A DNA stretch of 64,000 bases from Aliiglaciecola lipolytica E3. Lineage in GTDB: Bacteria; Pseudomonadota; Gammaproteobacteria; Enterobacterales; Alteromonadaceae. The stretch's first letter is position 1. Every line of letters begins with the position of its first letter. A program made the translations under genes and the position numbers. Shown here piece after piece: positions 8,883 to 18,271 of the stretch. Location: positions 1 through 64,000 of the forward strand of contig NZ_BAEN01000018.1 of NCBI RefSeq assembly GCF_000314975.1, given 5' to 3'. A model generated the notes under the pieces. It was not told the DNA's origin. It searched no databases and was given only the letters and a program-made list of their open reading frames with translations.

Positions 8883-10337
8883 TTAGTTTTGTTGGTTTTC
8901 GCTCAATAATATTGGTAAATCACGGTTGAAAATGTCCTGTGACATTTTTTCTAATTTCATTTGCGATTCTTCTGTTTTGTCCAATGGAACAGACAACATG
9001 AGCAAATAACCACTTTGCGGTTGTCCTAACAGAGCTTGTATCGCTTGAGCCAACTTAATCTCTAAAGATTTGTGTGTCACGCGCCAAGGAGTGACATAGG
9101 TATAACTTAGTAGACGTTTATTTCCATAATTATCAATAATTTGCAACGTCCGATATGTTTGATTCTTGTCTTCAGAAACAATCGACCACCTTTCAATGTT
9201 ATATAATTTATTACGTCCATTAATAAGCTCTTGGCTTTGGATATTGGCATTGTAATAGGCGATGTAAAACTCTACTCCTTGATGAACGCCTCGGGAAATA
9301 GAGGTTGGATTATGAAATACCGGTAACCAAGTTGCGTTATCAGACACTTCTTCAAATCCAAAGGACTGTGCAAAATCAGGATTTACCGAACTGACAGGGT
9401 TTTCAAAAACAGATTTATAACTCAGGCCTAGCGCAATAATTATCACTAAAGCACTTAGAGGTTTAACAAGAGCTGAGAGATTAGCAGGTGGTCCCGTAGG
9501 GTTATCTAATGCTTCTTTTTTCGGCAATGGATCTGCCCATCGTCCACCCACGGTGAACATAATTAAAATGACCACGCCAAAAAATAACCATCCATAGATT
9601 AGGTGATCGACGCCCGTTGCATATTTCATATCGGATAAATGCGCAATCATGACTATGCCATAGGCTCTAATACCGTTGGCTAACAGCGGCAATACAATAG
9701 AAAACAAAATAAAAATGACACGCTTTTGGAGGCTGTTATAGTTCAAATAAGCAAACAAGGTCCCCAGCGTAAATGAGGCGATAAGATACCTAATCCCAGA
9801 ACACGCGACCGCCACTTCGAACAAACCACCAGGGATGGCAATGTACAAGCCTTCTCGAAATACGGGAATACCTGTTAATTGAATAGCGAATACAGTGATA
9901 TCTGCTGTTAACTCCTGCAACTGCGGAATTAAAAACTCCCCTGCCGGTACACTGAATAGCCAGAAAAAAGAAGTGAAAAGTAATATGCGCGCTATTTGGT
10001 TCCCCATAACGCACCAAATCATCATAGGTAACATTACAAAACAGGCTAACTGTTCAATAACAAGCACCTGTGCCATGCTGCCAAATAACCAAACAAATAA
10101 AGTGCCAACTACAAAAACCAAAGATAGGTAAGAAGGTTGTAAAGTTGCATTATTTAACTTTGTCCATTTTAACTTAATCAAATAAATACATATGGGCAGT
10201 ATGATAAAGCAATGGGTGAAAGTTTCAGAGCGCAACCAAATAGCAACCGTGGACTCAATAGTCGAATAAAAAACACCGGCCCAAACAAGAAATATCGCCA
10301 CCAAGTATTTAAAGATACTGCTTTTCCAAAATGTCAT
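8883..10337 (-). CDS. xrtA: Exosortase A fused to an EpsI-type domain
   Basis: A 484-residue protein. About eight hydrophobic helices (residues 10-285) form the exosortase transpeptidase/protease fold. The proposed catalytic residues are present: Cys179 in the ACSGIR motif, Arg224 in NGIRAY and His245 in DHLIYGW. After a basic, proline-rich linker near 285 a further helix leads into a periplasmic C-terminal domain (about 310-484) that resembles EpsI/DUF3485. XrtA recognises the C-terminal PEP-CTERM signal (PEP motif, helix, basic tail) and is thought to cleave it and transfer the protein to an acceptor in the envelope. The ATG overlaps the TGA of the upstream glycosyltransferase (ATGA). A PEP-CTERM substrate candidate is encoded at 43081-43668. 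Confidence 0.95.
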   Translation of the reverse strand: MTFWKSSIFKYLVAIFLVWAGVFYSTIESTVAIWLRSETFTHCFIILPICIYLIKLKWTKLNNATLQPSYLSLVFVVGTLFVWLFGSMAQVLVIEQLACFVMLPMMIWCVMGNQIARILLFTSFFWLFSVPAGEFLIPQLQELTADITVFAIQLTGIPVFREGLYIAIPGGLFEVAVACSGIRYLIASFTLGTLFAYLNYNSLQKRVIFILFSIVLPLLANGIRAYGIVMIAHLSDMKYATGVDHLIYGWLFFGVVILIMFTVGGRWADPLPKKEALDNPTGPPANLSALVKPLSALVIIIALGLSYKSVFENPVSSVNPDFAQSFGFEEVSDNATWLPVFHNPTSISRGVHQGVEFYIAYYNANIQSQELINGRNKLYNIERWSIVSEDKNQTYRTLQIIDNYGNKRLLSYTYVTPWRVTHKSLEIKLAQAIQALLGQPQSGYLLMLSVPLDKTEESQMKLEKMSQDIFNRDLPILLSENQQN

Positions 10338-11527
10338 AATTCAACCTTAAATAGTTCAGGTAACTTGCCCATAGTGGCAGTCCACTGTAAATTTTCCATA
10401 ATCCAATGACGGTTCTCAGGTGCATTGTCAGGTGCTTTCAGATATTGGCAAACATAGTCACAAAAATTTTCTGCATCGTCTGTCACTTGAATATGGCTCG
10501 TTTTTGCAGCAATACCTTCAATAGCCATACTAGTTGCCACAACCGGCTTTTCCATAGCCAACGCTTCAAGCACTTTATTTTGAATGCCCCGAGCAATCTG
10601 CAAAGGTGCAACTGACACCTTTGCATCGCGTATATAGGGCCTAACATCTTTTACTCTGCCAGTGACAACTATGCCATCGATGTTGTTTAACGCTCTCACT
10701 TCTGCACTGGGATTCCCCCCCACCACATAAAAATTGACGGTTGGAAATCGTTTTCTAATTTTCGGCCAAACATTTTTCACAAACCATATTACCGCATCTA
10801 CATTCGCCCAATAATCCATCGCGCCAGTAAATACCACATCAATATTTTCTGCGACATTTTCTAACTTGTTTTGTGACGAAAAGAAATCCACATCCACACC
10901 GTTTAGCAAACCTCGGACTTTTGCATGTTGACTTACAGGTAGTTGCTGTTTAAACAACTCGGATTCGGGTTCAGAGACAAATAAAGCATGTTGAGAGCGC
11001 CGTGTCACTTGATTTTCATAAGCTTGCAGCTTTTTATGCTCTCGACTATACACCCATTTAGCGATACCTGATTTACTCTCTGCATATTGTCGCCACTTGT
11101 CAGAATCGACATCGACAAAATCCACCACTTGGTGGATTGCCCCTTGATGGGTTGCAGTAAACATGGCCATTACAGATGAATACACAAAAACCTGCTTAAT
11201 ATGCATGTTTTGCACGGTTTCGTTTACCCAACTTTGCATCTTACGGCTTGCGTAATATTGCTCCGAGATGGATTTACCCGTTAAAAATGCAGTTAATCCT
11301 TTAATTTTTGACCATTTTTTATTTTGATTAATTAAGAATACTTGTTTGCAATAAGCATCTAATTTGGATGCAAATTGCCAGTCGTATGGGTCGTCAACAA
11401 AGCTGCCAAGGTAGATATCAAAATGTTCACTCAATACTTTTAGCATATTAAATGAACGAATTTTGTCACCTTTGTTCGGGGGGAATGGAATCCGGTGACA
11501 CAAAAACAGCAGTGGCGGCTTCTTCAT
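10334..11527 (-). CDS. PEP-CTERM/XrtA-associated sugar transferase, stp1 type
   Basis: A 397-residue GT-B glycosyltransferase. Its N-terminal LFLCHRIPFPPNKGDKIRSF is the signature of the first XrtA-associated sugar transferase family. The C-terminal half holds FTGAMDYWANVDAV and the VAPLQIARGIQNKVLEAL donor-site region. It overlaps the exosortase start by four bases and begins seven bases after the FemAB-like gene, so it is internal to the same transcription unit. It probably transfers a sugar to the undecaprenyl-linked exopolysaccharide precursor in the cytoplasm. Donor identity is unknown. Confidence 0.92.
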   Translation of the reverse strand: MKKPPLLFLCHRIPFPPNKGDKIRSFNMLKVLSEHFDIYLGSFVDDPYDWQFASKLDAYCKQVFLINQNKKWSKIKGLTAFLTGKSISEQYYASRKMQSWVNETVQNMHIKQVFVYSSVMAMFTATHQGAIHQVVDFVDVDSDKWRQYAESKSGIAKWVYSREHKKLQAYENQVTRRSQHALFVSEPESELFKQQLPVSQHAKVRGLLNGVDVDFFSSQNKLENVAENIDVVFTGAMDYWANVDAVIWFVKNVWPKIRKRFPTVNFYVVGGNPSAEVRALNNIDGIVVTGRVKDVRPYIRDAKVSVAPLQIARGIQNKVLEALAMEKPVVATSMAIEGIAAKTSHIQVTDDAENFCDYVCQYLKAPDNAPENRHWIMENLQWTATMGKLPELFKVEL

Positions 11528-11533
11528 AACGCG

Positions 11534-12580
11534 CTATCCCAAGTATTTGGATAGAAATGGTCCAATACGTCGACTCAACCAAACAGGCAGCTTTTGCCAC
11601 ATTTTGATAAAGAATTGATATTTTGGATTATTCGGGCTCAAATTCGGCAACGCCTCAGCTTTTACTAAATGAAATTGATAATGCAATGCGACTGGTTCCA
11701 TACCCCATGTTCGCTTGTATTTGAATGCTCCTGATTCATCTTTGCTTCGACCAAAATCAAAAAAGTTACAATTCTTCGATTCCAGTGCGTGGCACATCAA
11801 TTGATAATACATAAAGTCATTACTTTTTAATGCTCTGGCATCAAACAAACCACCACCATAGAATGGCAAGACTTGTTTCTTATAGTAAAAACTCAAAACT
11901 GAGGAAACGGCTTTTTGGTCTTTTTCTACCGTTAGCACATCACATTTTTCACCGAATTCTTGTTGCAGTGCAGCAAAGTATTTTTGCGGAAAGACTGGCG
12001 TCCCAAGGTTACGTACACTCTCTGAATATACGTCATAGGCAGTTTTAGTATCGTGATCAACGCGAAAGCTCAGGTCATTTTTTAGTGAATGACGAACCAC
12101 AGCTCGTTGTTTTTTCTTTATCCCGGCCAAAATATTTTCGGGTGAATCAGCCAGCTCCCAGCCAAAAGACGAATGAGCACATTTTTCAGTTAAGTCCGGG
12201 TTTGTTCGTGCAAACGGGTAGCGCATTTCTAGATAATCAACGCCCAGTTTGTGAGCCAACTCAATAGCATGTTTTTCTAAAAACAACGTCGCGCTTTCAG
12301 AGTTCGCAGCAACACCACCATAAACGCAAAATGGCGTAGAGATAAGAGCATGACCAAATAACCTACTTTTTTGTTCAACTAGCGGTAACACGCCAACGAT
12401 GTTGTTGTTTGATGTAGCGTAAATATAATGACAAGAGTGACCATAAACGGTTTCAATAACACGCTTCCAACCAGTTAAGTGGAAAAAAGTGCCAGTATCA
12501 ATACTATCTACAAAATCATCCCATTGTTGCGATTCTTGTTTACTGTCACCTAACTTACGCAGTTGGTAGTTGTCCGTCAC
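11534..12580 (-). CDS. XrtA/PEP-CTERM-associated FemAB-like protein
   Basis: A 348-residue protein with the double GNAT-like fold of FemAB/peptidoglycan-bridge aminoacyltransferases. Visible landmarks are WDDFVDSIDTGTFFHLTGWKR near the start, LEMRYPFA mid-chain and FDFGRSKDESGAFKYKRTWG near the C-terminus, all typical of the XrtA-linked subfamily. The role may be amino-acyl modification of a sugar or protein, but no reaction is proven for this subfamily as far as I know. The GTG start at 12580 directly follows the TAG of the deacetylase gene, which implies coupled translation. No signal peptide is present, so it should be cytoplasmic. Confidence 0.9.
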   Translation of the reverse strand: MTDNYQLRKLGDSKQESQQWDDFVDSIDTGTFFHLTGWKRVIETVYGHSCHYIYATSNNNIVGVLPLVEQKSRLFGHALISTPFCVYGGVAANSESATLFLEKHAIELAHKLGVDYLEMRYPFARTNPDLTEKCAHSSFGWELADSPENILAGIKKKQRAVVRHSLKNDLSFRVDHDTKTAYDVYSESVRNLGTPVFPQKYFAALQQEFGEKCDVLTVEKDQKAVSSVLSFYYKKQVLPFYGGGLFDARALKSNDFMYYQLMCHALESKNCNFFDFGRSKDESGAFKYKRTWGMEPVALHYQFHLVKAEALPNLSPNNPKYQFFIKMWQKLPVWLSRRIGPFLSKYLG

Positions 12581-13420
12581 CTAAGCTACTCCATACACAT
12601 CTTTCATCGTAGACCAATTGAAATCGGCCAATAAACGTACTAACTTTCCTTCGGTTTTATCCAAATTAATATAATGTCTAAATCGGGACTTTAACGGAGC
12701 GTTAGTTAATCTTGGTTGATCACCATCAATTTCCCAAGGGTGGAAATAAAAAGAATAAGGCTGCTTCTCTTGCTTTAGATAACGATTAACTAACATTTGC
12801 GTCATTTTGTATGGATAGAGCCGGAAATACCCGCCGCCGCCGATAGGGATCTGCTTTCCCATTATCTTTAAAGTCGGAATCGGTATTTCAATAATATTTT
12901 CCGGACGCTGATAAGCAAATCGCGGCCAATCGGGTGTGCCATATAAATCGTGTTTTACCGGGTAAGTACTTGAGCTATATTTAAAGCCCAACTCTGCAAG
13001 CACTTCAAATGCCCACTCATTGTCATAACCGATGGAAAAACTCGGCGCGCGATATCCAGTCAAAGGTTCACCAATTAAATCTTCTAAATGGTTTTTCGAC
13101 CGCGTAATATCAGCTGTTAGCTCTTCTCGCGTTTGTTGATAAGCCCTTCTGTGAGCATAACCATGGCTAGCTATCTCGTGACCTTGAGCATGAATATCTT
13201 TGATTAACTGAGGGTAAAGTTCAGCCACCCAACCGAGAACAAAAAAAGTCGATTTGACGTCAGCTTTTGCAAATACATCAAGCAACCTACGGGTATTAGC
13301 ATCAACTCTGGGTTTGTATTGATCCCAATCCTCTGGTTTGATGATGGAATCAAAAGCTGATACGTGAAAAAAATCTTCCACATCTACCGTCATTGCGTTA
13401 AGAGCCGTGTTTTTTACCAC
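12581..13420 (-). CDS. XrtA-system polysaccharide deacetylase (NodB-like, DUF3473 C-terminus)
   Basis: About 279 residues. It opens with TVDVEDFFHVSAF, the metal-site Asp pair of the NodB/CE4 domain. The His metal ligands follow in HGHEIASHGYAHR, and the catalytic-base region GYRAPSFSIG comes next. The C-terminal portion (about residues 215-279) matches the DUF3473 extension typical of XrtA-linked deacetylases. It should remove N-acetyl groups from the exopolysaccharide. The frame extends to a TTG at 13438, but a GTG at 13420 lies just after the upstream stop. AAGGGA sits 7 nt before this GTG, so it is the better start. No signal peptide is evident. Confidence 0.92.
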   Translation of the reverse strand: MVKNTALNAMTVDVEDFFHVSAFDSIIKPEDWDQYKPRVDANTRRLLDVFAKADVKSTFFVLGWVAELYPQLIKDIHAQGHEIASHGYAHRRAYQQTREELTADITRSKNHLEDLIGEPLTGYRAPSFSIGYDNEWAFEVLAELGFKYSSSTYPVKHDLYGTPDWPRFAYQRPENIIEIPIPTLKIMGKQIPIGGGGYFRLYPYKMTQMLVNRYLKQEKQPYSFYFHPWEIDGDQPRLTNAPLKSRFRHYINLDKTEGKLVRLLADFNWSTMKDVYGVA

Positions 13421-13421
13421 T

Positions 13422-14834
13422 TCATCGTCCCTTTCCAAACAGCACTACTTCCACTGTTCGAATAAAAATAAGCATATCTAACAATAAACTTTGATGTTTT
13501 ACGTAATATAAATCAAATTTCAACTTTTCCATTGAATCTTCGACACTTGCACCGTAAGGATAATTGAGTTGAGCCCAACCCGCCAGCCCTGGTTTAACGT
13601 TATGGCGCTGATTGTAATATGGAATTTCTCTAATTAGTTGCTCAACAAACTCGGGGCGTTCAGGGCGAGGACCAATAAATGCCATTTCACCTCTGAGCAC
13701 GTTCATCAATTGCGGAAGTTCGTCGATACGATATTTCCGGATAAAATGACCAATTCGCGTTACCCTGTTATCATTTTGTGATGCCCACTTCGCACCATCT
13801 TTTTCGGCATCTGGGCGCATACTTCGAAATTTTATTATCTTAAATAGTTTACCATTTAAGCCAACTCGTTCTTGTTTATAAAAAACTGAAGTTCCTGTTC
13901 GTCTACCATCATCTAAATAGATAATAACTGCCGTCAACAACATAAATGGCCATGTAAAAAACATAACGAAAAGAGCAACACATGCATTAATGCCGTATTC
14001 TAAAATGTCTCGTAAATAGTTTTGAGAATTGAAACCATTGGAATAAACAACCCAACTTGGGTACATTAAATTTACGACTATTTGGCCAGTTTCCCGTTCC
14101 ATAAAATCAAGTAAATCGGTTATTTCCACGCCACGCAGTCGACAATCAAATAATACTTCAATCGGCAACGTGCCTCTGCGTTGGTCACAAGCAATAATAA
14201 TTTCATCAATTTCGTTGTCGATGACGTAATTTCGGAAATTATCATCGATTTTCACATGCACCAATCGTTCATTACGAATGCCATCCTCACGATTATCCCC
14301 TGGAATGGGTATAAAACCGAGCAACTCAAAGCCTAAACGATCTACGTCTCGACGCATTCTTTTTTCGATTATTGATGCTCTTTCCCCAGCTCCAATAACG
14401 ACGATACGTGTACGTCCAAGACCTAAAAGACCAAGACGATTCGTAAAATAACGGAAAGTAACCAATGACAGAATGACTACGCCTGCCGCTACGGGCAAGA
14501 AGTAGGCATGCATTCGCAGTTCTTCCATAAAAGTACTGGTGATAACTTCAACCACAAAATAGGTCAGCGCTAAACTAACGAAAATGCGTCTGATGATACC
14601 GCGAAAGGTTTCACGCAATTTGGCTTCGTATAATCCAACTGATAAAGAAGAGACTAAAACCAAAAACGTCATTAAAGAAATATTTGCTGCTAACTTTAAA
14701 AAGCTGGGTGAATCAACTTCTAAAAAACTTACAACTAAAAAGTTTGCTAAGTACGCAGAATAGGAAACAATCACTGCTTCTGCGAGAACTAGAGCATTGG
14801 ACCTTTTATTTTGTTTATTGTTGGTCGCCGCCAT
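13422..14834 (-). CDS. XrtA-system priming sugar transferase (polyprenyl-phosphate sugar-1-P transferase)
   Basis: A 470-residue membrane enzyme. Four to five N-terminal helices (residues 12-130) are followed by a Rossmann-like region (RIVVIGAGERA). Next comes a membrane-associated helix and the bacterial sugar transferase domain with YKQERVGLNGKLFKIIKFR, DELPQLMNVLRGEMAFIGPR and VKPGLAGWAQLNYPYGAS. It attaches the first sugar phosphate to undecaprenyl phosphate, starting repeat-unit synthesis. It is the first gene of the leftward arm and is divergent from the export lipoprotein, with 158 bp between them. The start ATG at 14834 is clear. Confidence 0.94.
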   Translation of the reverse strand: MAATNNKQNKRSNALVLAEAVIVSYSAYLANFLVVSFLEVDSPSFLKLAANISLMTFLVLVSSLSVGLYEAKLRETFRGIIRRIFVSLALTYFVVEVITSTFMEELRMHAYFLPVAAGVVILSLVTFRYFTNRLGLLGLGRTRIVVIGAGERASIIEKRMRRDVDRLGFELLGFIPIPGDNREDGIRNERLVHVKIDDNFRNYVIDNEIDEIIIACDQRRGTLPIEVLFDCRLRGVEITDLLDFMERETGQIVVNLMYPSWVVYSNGFNSQNYLRDILEYGINACVALFVMFFTWPFMLLTAVIIYLDDGRRTGTSVFYKQERVGLNGKLFKIIKFRSMRPDAEKDGAKWASQNDNRVTRIGHFIRKYRIDELPQLMNVLRGEMAFIGPRPERPEFVEQLIREIPYYNQRHNVKPGLAGWAQLNYPYGASVEDSMEKLKFDLYYVKHQSLLLDMLIFIRTVEVVLFGKGR

Positions 14835-14992
14835 TAGCGCTTACCTATGGATTTTTTTGACAAATTTATCATATGCTAAACGAATTATTTGAGATAGACT
14901 AACTTTTCTGGTCAGCCATTATAGAGATAATAACGCTCGGGTAAATGGCTGATTTGCTACATTTGTTTCTGTTTGGATAGGAAAGACATAAT
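14835..14992. promoter_or_regulatory. Divergent promoter region of the two XrtA/exopolysaccharide arms
   Basis: This 158-bp AT-rich stretch separates the starts of the priming transferase (leftward) and the export lipoprotein (rightward), so it must hold promoters for both. An AGGAAAG ribosome-binding sequence precedes the rightward ATG. I looked for a GG-N10-GC sigma-54 signature on both strands and found none with correct spacing. No specific operator is assigned. Confidence 0.6.
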
Positions 14993-15628
14993 ATGAAAGC
15001 AAGTAGAATAGCTCAGTTACTGATTGCAGTGGCTGCATTTACAGCACTAAATGCATGCACCAGTTCAGGTAATTCGTTGCCTCAAGCAACAACTAGAGCT
15101 TCATTAACCACCAATATCGATGATTATGTATATTTGATTGGCCCAGGAGATAACCTTTCAATATTTGTTTGGCGTAATCCAGACGTTTCAGGATCGTTTC
15201 TTGTTCGACCAGATGGGATGATCACAACGTCATTGGTTGAAGACATACCGGTTTCAGGCAAAACACCTACCGCACTGGCTCGTGATTTAGAGCAAGAGCT
15301 AGGAAAATATATTCGCGATCCTATTGTCACTGTGAGTGTTAGTGGCTTCAATGGCCCTTTCAGTGAGCAGGTTCGTGTAATAGGTGAAGCCTCTTCGCCA
15401 AGAGCCATCAGCTACGCTGAAGATATGACACTACTCGATCTAATGATCCAAGTTGGCGGGCTAACTGAATTTGCAGACGGTGATGGAGCAAAACTAATTC
15501 GAGTAGTAGATGGTGTACAAAAGGAATACTCAGTGAAATTGGATTCACTAGTGAAAGAAGGGAATATTGTAGACAATGTAGATATCCTTCCCGGCGACAT
15601 TCTAATTATTCCAGAAGCTTGGTTCTAG
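14993..15628 (+). CDS. XrtA-system polysaccharide export lipoprotein (Wza family)
   Basis: A 211-residue outer-membrane lipoprotein. A signal peptide ends in the lipobox LNAC with the lipidated Cys at residue 22. The polysaccharide-export domain follows (IGPGDNLSIFVWRNPDVSG, RPDGMITTSLVEDIPVSG, then VTVSVSG). A short SLBB-like domain (VIGEASSPRAISY, LPGDILIIPE) completes it. It is shorter than classical Wza (about 380 residues), which is normal for the XrtA-linked family. It probably forms the outer-membrane side of the exopolysaccharide conduit. It is the first gene of the rightward arm. Confidence 0.94.
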   Translation: MKASRIAQLLIAVAAFTALNACTSSGNSLPQATTRASLTTNIDDYVYLIGPGDNLSIFVWRNPDVSGSFLVRPDGMITTSLVEDIPVSGKTPTALARDLEQELGKYIRDPIVTVSVSGFNGPFSEQVRVIGEASSPRAISYAEDMTLLDLMIQVGGLTEFADGDGAKLIRVVDGVQKEYSVKLDSLVKEGNIVDNVDILPGDILIIPEAWF

Positions 15629-15680
15629 GCTTTTTGTAATTGGCAATAATTGATAATTTAAAGGTTAAAAAGACTTATCT

Positions 15681-17285
15681 ATGTTAGGAATTCAGGAAGC
15701 GATAGACCAAGTCCTTACTTATGTTAAGGGCGTTTGGATAAAGAAACGCTACATTATTATTTCAACTTGGTTGATTTGTCCTATTGGTTGGGCATATGTA
15801 GCTAGTTTACCAGATCAATATGCCTCCTCAGCGAGATTGTTTGTTGATACCAGTAGCCTTTTGCGCCCTCTTTTAAGAGGTTTAGCGGTTTACAATAATC
15901 CGAGTGAACAGGTTAATTTAGTTGCGAGAACATTACTCAGCCGACCCAATTTAGAAAAAATTGCACGAGAGGCTGATCTGGATATCACCGTCACAACTCA
16001 AGCTCAGATGGATGATTTGATCAATAATATGAGAAAAGATATCAAGCTCAACACCACATCTGAGCAAAATATCTATAATATTCGATACAATTCCCCATCA
16101 CCTGAGTTAGCACAAAAAATAGTCCAGATTACCTTAAATGAATTCGTAGAAAACTCGTTAGGTAATAATCGTCAAAGCAGTGATTCAGCGGAAGAATTCA
16201 TAAATCGACAAATCGAAGAATATGAACAACGATTAGAGGAAGCAGAGCAGAGGCTTGCTGAGTTCAAAGTAAATCGAATTGATCGCGCTCCAGGAACAAC
16301 ACGTGACTACAATTCCCAATTGCAACGACAAATTAGTGAATTGCAGTCCACAGAACTTAGAATATTAGAATTAACCTCACAACTCAATGCTGCTAAGGCA
16401 CAGATGCAAGGCGAAGCGCCTGTTTTTGGCTTAGCCGCACCTGATTCAAGAGTTGCTCCTTCGATTAGTACGAAATACGATGCAAGAATAGAATCTCTTG
16501 AAAACCAATTAAATAATTTACTTATTCAGTATACAGATGCCCATCCCGAAGTTAAAAACACGCAAAACTTGCTTGAAAAACTTTATGATGATCGCGAGGA
16601 TCACATAAAAGGATTAACAGATGTGGCAGAAGAAACCGGCTCTTACAGCCAATTCGGTAATATTAATCAAAACCCTGTATATCAAGAGTTAAAATTATCT
16701 GTTGCGCAGTATGAGGGGCAACTCGCTCAATTAAGTGTTCGCGCTGAGCAGACTAAAGCTAAAATATTTGAATTAGAAAAAATAGTTGACCTCGTACCGC
16801 AAATAGAAGCTGAAGCACAAGGTTTAAACCGCGATTATCAAATCACTAAAGAAAAGTATCTCGAGCTAATTAGTCGACGTGAACAAGCTGAGCTTTCGAG
16901 AAAAGCGGAGGCCACCTCTGATGATGTGCAATTTAGAGTAATCGATCCGCCTACGTTACCAACTAAGCCGTCAGGTCCAAATAGAATTTTGTTTTACACC
17001 ATGATTTTATTTGCTGGTTTCGGTGCAGGGCTTGGAATAGCATTTTTACTGAGTCAAGTTAACCCAGTTGTACTGAGCCCTAGCCAATTGGTAAGTAATT
17101 TCGGTATTCCGGTGTTTGGAAAGGTTTCCCATATTGACGCTAAAGCAATTGCGAAAGTTGAGCGGCGTAGAATGTTACTATTTAGTGCTTCGAGTCTGGC
17201 AATATTATTGATTTTCATTGGACTAGTTTATGCCGATATCGCATACGGCAGATTGCCTATTTACCTTTTGGGGAACTTAATATGA
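15681..17285 (+). CDS. XrtA-system polysaccharide chain-length determinant (Wzz/GNVR family)
   Basis: A 534-residue inner-membrane protein. A membrane helix near residues 25-45 is followed by the Wzz-type segment YASSARLFVDTSSLLRPLL. A long periplasmic coiled coil covers about 175-410 and contains repeated Glu/Gln/Leu heptads. A proline-rich RVIDPPTLPTKPSGPNR motif leads into the second helix near 440-460, and another hydrophobic segment lies near the end. It controls chain length and works with the tyrosine autokinase encoded next, whose ATG overlaps this stop (ATGA). Confidence 0.94.
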   Translation: MLGIQEAIDQVLTYVKGVWIKKRYIIISTWLICPIGWAYVASLPDQYASSARLFVDTSSLLRPLLRGLAVYNNPSEQVNLVARTLLSRPNLEKIAREADLDITVTTQAQMDDLINNMRKDIKLNTTSEQNIYNIRYNSPSPELAQKIVQITLNEFVENSLGNNRQSSDSAEEFINRQIEEYEQRLEEAEQRLAEFKVNRIDRAPGTTRDYNSQLQRQISELQSTELRILELTSQLNAAKAQMQGEAPVFGLAAPDSRVAPSISTKYDARIESLENQLNNLLIQYTDAHPEVKNTQNLLEKLYDDREDHIKGLTDVAEETGSYSQFGNINQNPVYQELKLSVAQYEGQLAQLSVRAEQTKAKIFELEKIVDLVPQIEAEAQGLNRDYQITKEKYLELISRREQAELSRKAEATSDDVQFRVIDPPTLPTKPSGPNRILFYTMILFAGFGAGLGIAFLLSQVNPVVLSPSQLVSNFGIPVFGKVSHIDAKAIAKVERRRMLLFSASSLAILLIFIGLVYADIAYGRLPIYLLGNLI

Positions 17286-18268
17286 GCACAATAGAAAAGG
17301 CACTTCAAAAGAATAAAGCGCTAAAAAAAGAAACATCAGATAAGTCTACGTTAGAAGCAGCGCAGGAAAAAGCTCAACAGATTGCGGCTGACAACGAGAA
17401 TAATAGTACGAGTAACGCTAAACAGGTTGACCAAGCACCTTCTGCTAAAAACGAATATGTTCAAGATAATGTTATTGTCCAGCAAGATTCGACAACTGAA
17501 GAAAGTGAGACAAGCTTTTATTCAAATAATATGTCTAAAGAAAAGTTCATTCCATTGACTCATATTCAAAAAGAAGGGTTTGTTTCTAATATTGGACGTC
17601 ACACCATTAATGAAGAATATCGTGCGATAAAGCGCAAAGTATTGAGCAATGCATTTGGTCCATTATCGAAAACATTGACCAATGCAAACATCGTTATGGT
17701 GACCAGCCCAAACCCTAATGAAGGTAAAACTTTTACCGCTATCAACTTAGCGTTGAGCATTGCACTAGAACAAGATAAAACGGTACTACTTGTAGATGCT
17801 GATGTACTTAGACCTAGCGTGATGAAAACCATTGATCAACCTTTTGAAAGTGGCTTAATGGAATATTTGTTAGGTGAAGTGGATGATTTAGGTGATGTTA
17901 TTCACCACACAAGTCTAGATACTTTGAGGATAATACCTGCCGGTAAATCGCATCACCTTTCAACAGAGTTGTTAGCTAGTGAAAAAATGCTTGAGTCGGT
18001 AAGTGAGTTTGCCAACCGATACCCTGACCGAGTGGTTATTATTGATAGTCCTCCATTATTAGGCATAAATGAAACGGCAATTCTTGCAAATTTAGCAGGG
18101 CAAGCTGTTGTCGTTGTTCAGGAAGGGAAAACGTCGCTAAATCGTTTATCTCAAGCTGTTGATCATCTGAATCCAGATATGGCAAAAGGGTTTGTAATAA
18201 ACAAGGCTAAGAAGAGCGCTTCAGATAGCGCAGGTTATTATGGCTATTACTACGGTCATGATGAATAA
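17282..18268 (+). CDS. XrtA-associated tyrosine-protein autokinase (BY-kinase)
   Basis: A 328-residue cytoplasmic kinase. A low-complexity hydrophilic N-terminus (1-100) precedes the P-loop ATPase. The BY-kinase Walker A sequence is VTSPNPNEGKTF (about 140-151), Walker A' is LLVDADVLRP (169-178) and Walker B is VVIIDSPPLL. The C-terminal tyrosine cluster YYGYYYG is the likely autophosphorylation site. It pairs with the chain-length protein to regulate polymerisation and export. The stop lies three bases before the beta-barrel gene start. Confidence 0.94.
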   Translation: MSTIEKALQKNKALKKETSDKSTLEAAQEKAQQIAADNENNSTSNAKQVDQAPSAKNEYVQDNVIVQQDSTTEESETSFYSNNMSKEKFIPLTHIQKEGFVSNIGRHTINEEYRAIKRKVLSNAFGPLSKTLTNANIVMVTSPNPNEGKTFTAINLALSIALEQDKTVLLVDADVLRPSVMKTIDQPFESGLMEYLLGEVDDLGDVIHHTSLDTLRIIPAGKSHHLSTELLASEKMLESVSEFANRYPDRVVIIDSPPLLGINETAILANLAGQAVVVVQEGKTSLNRLSQAVDHLNPDMAKGFVINKAKKSASDSAGYYGYYYGHDE

Positions 18269-18271
18269 GCA

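Noticed and set aside
14835-14992. Sigma-54 promoter between the two XrtA arms
   Set aside because: No GG and GC pair with the required spacing was found on either strand, unlike the PEP-CTERM gene promoter.
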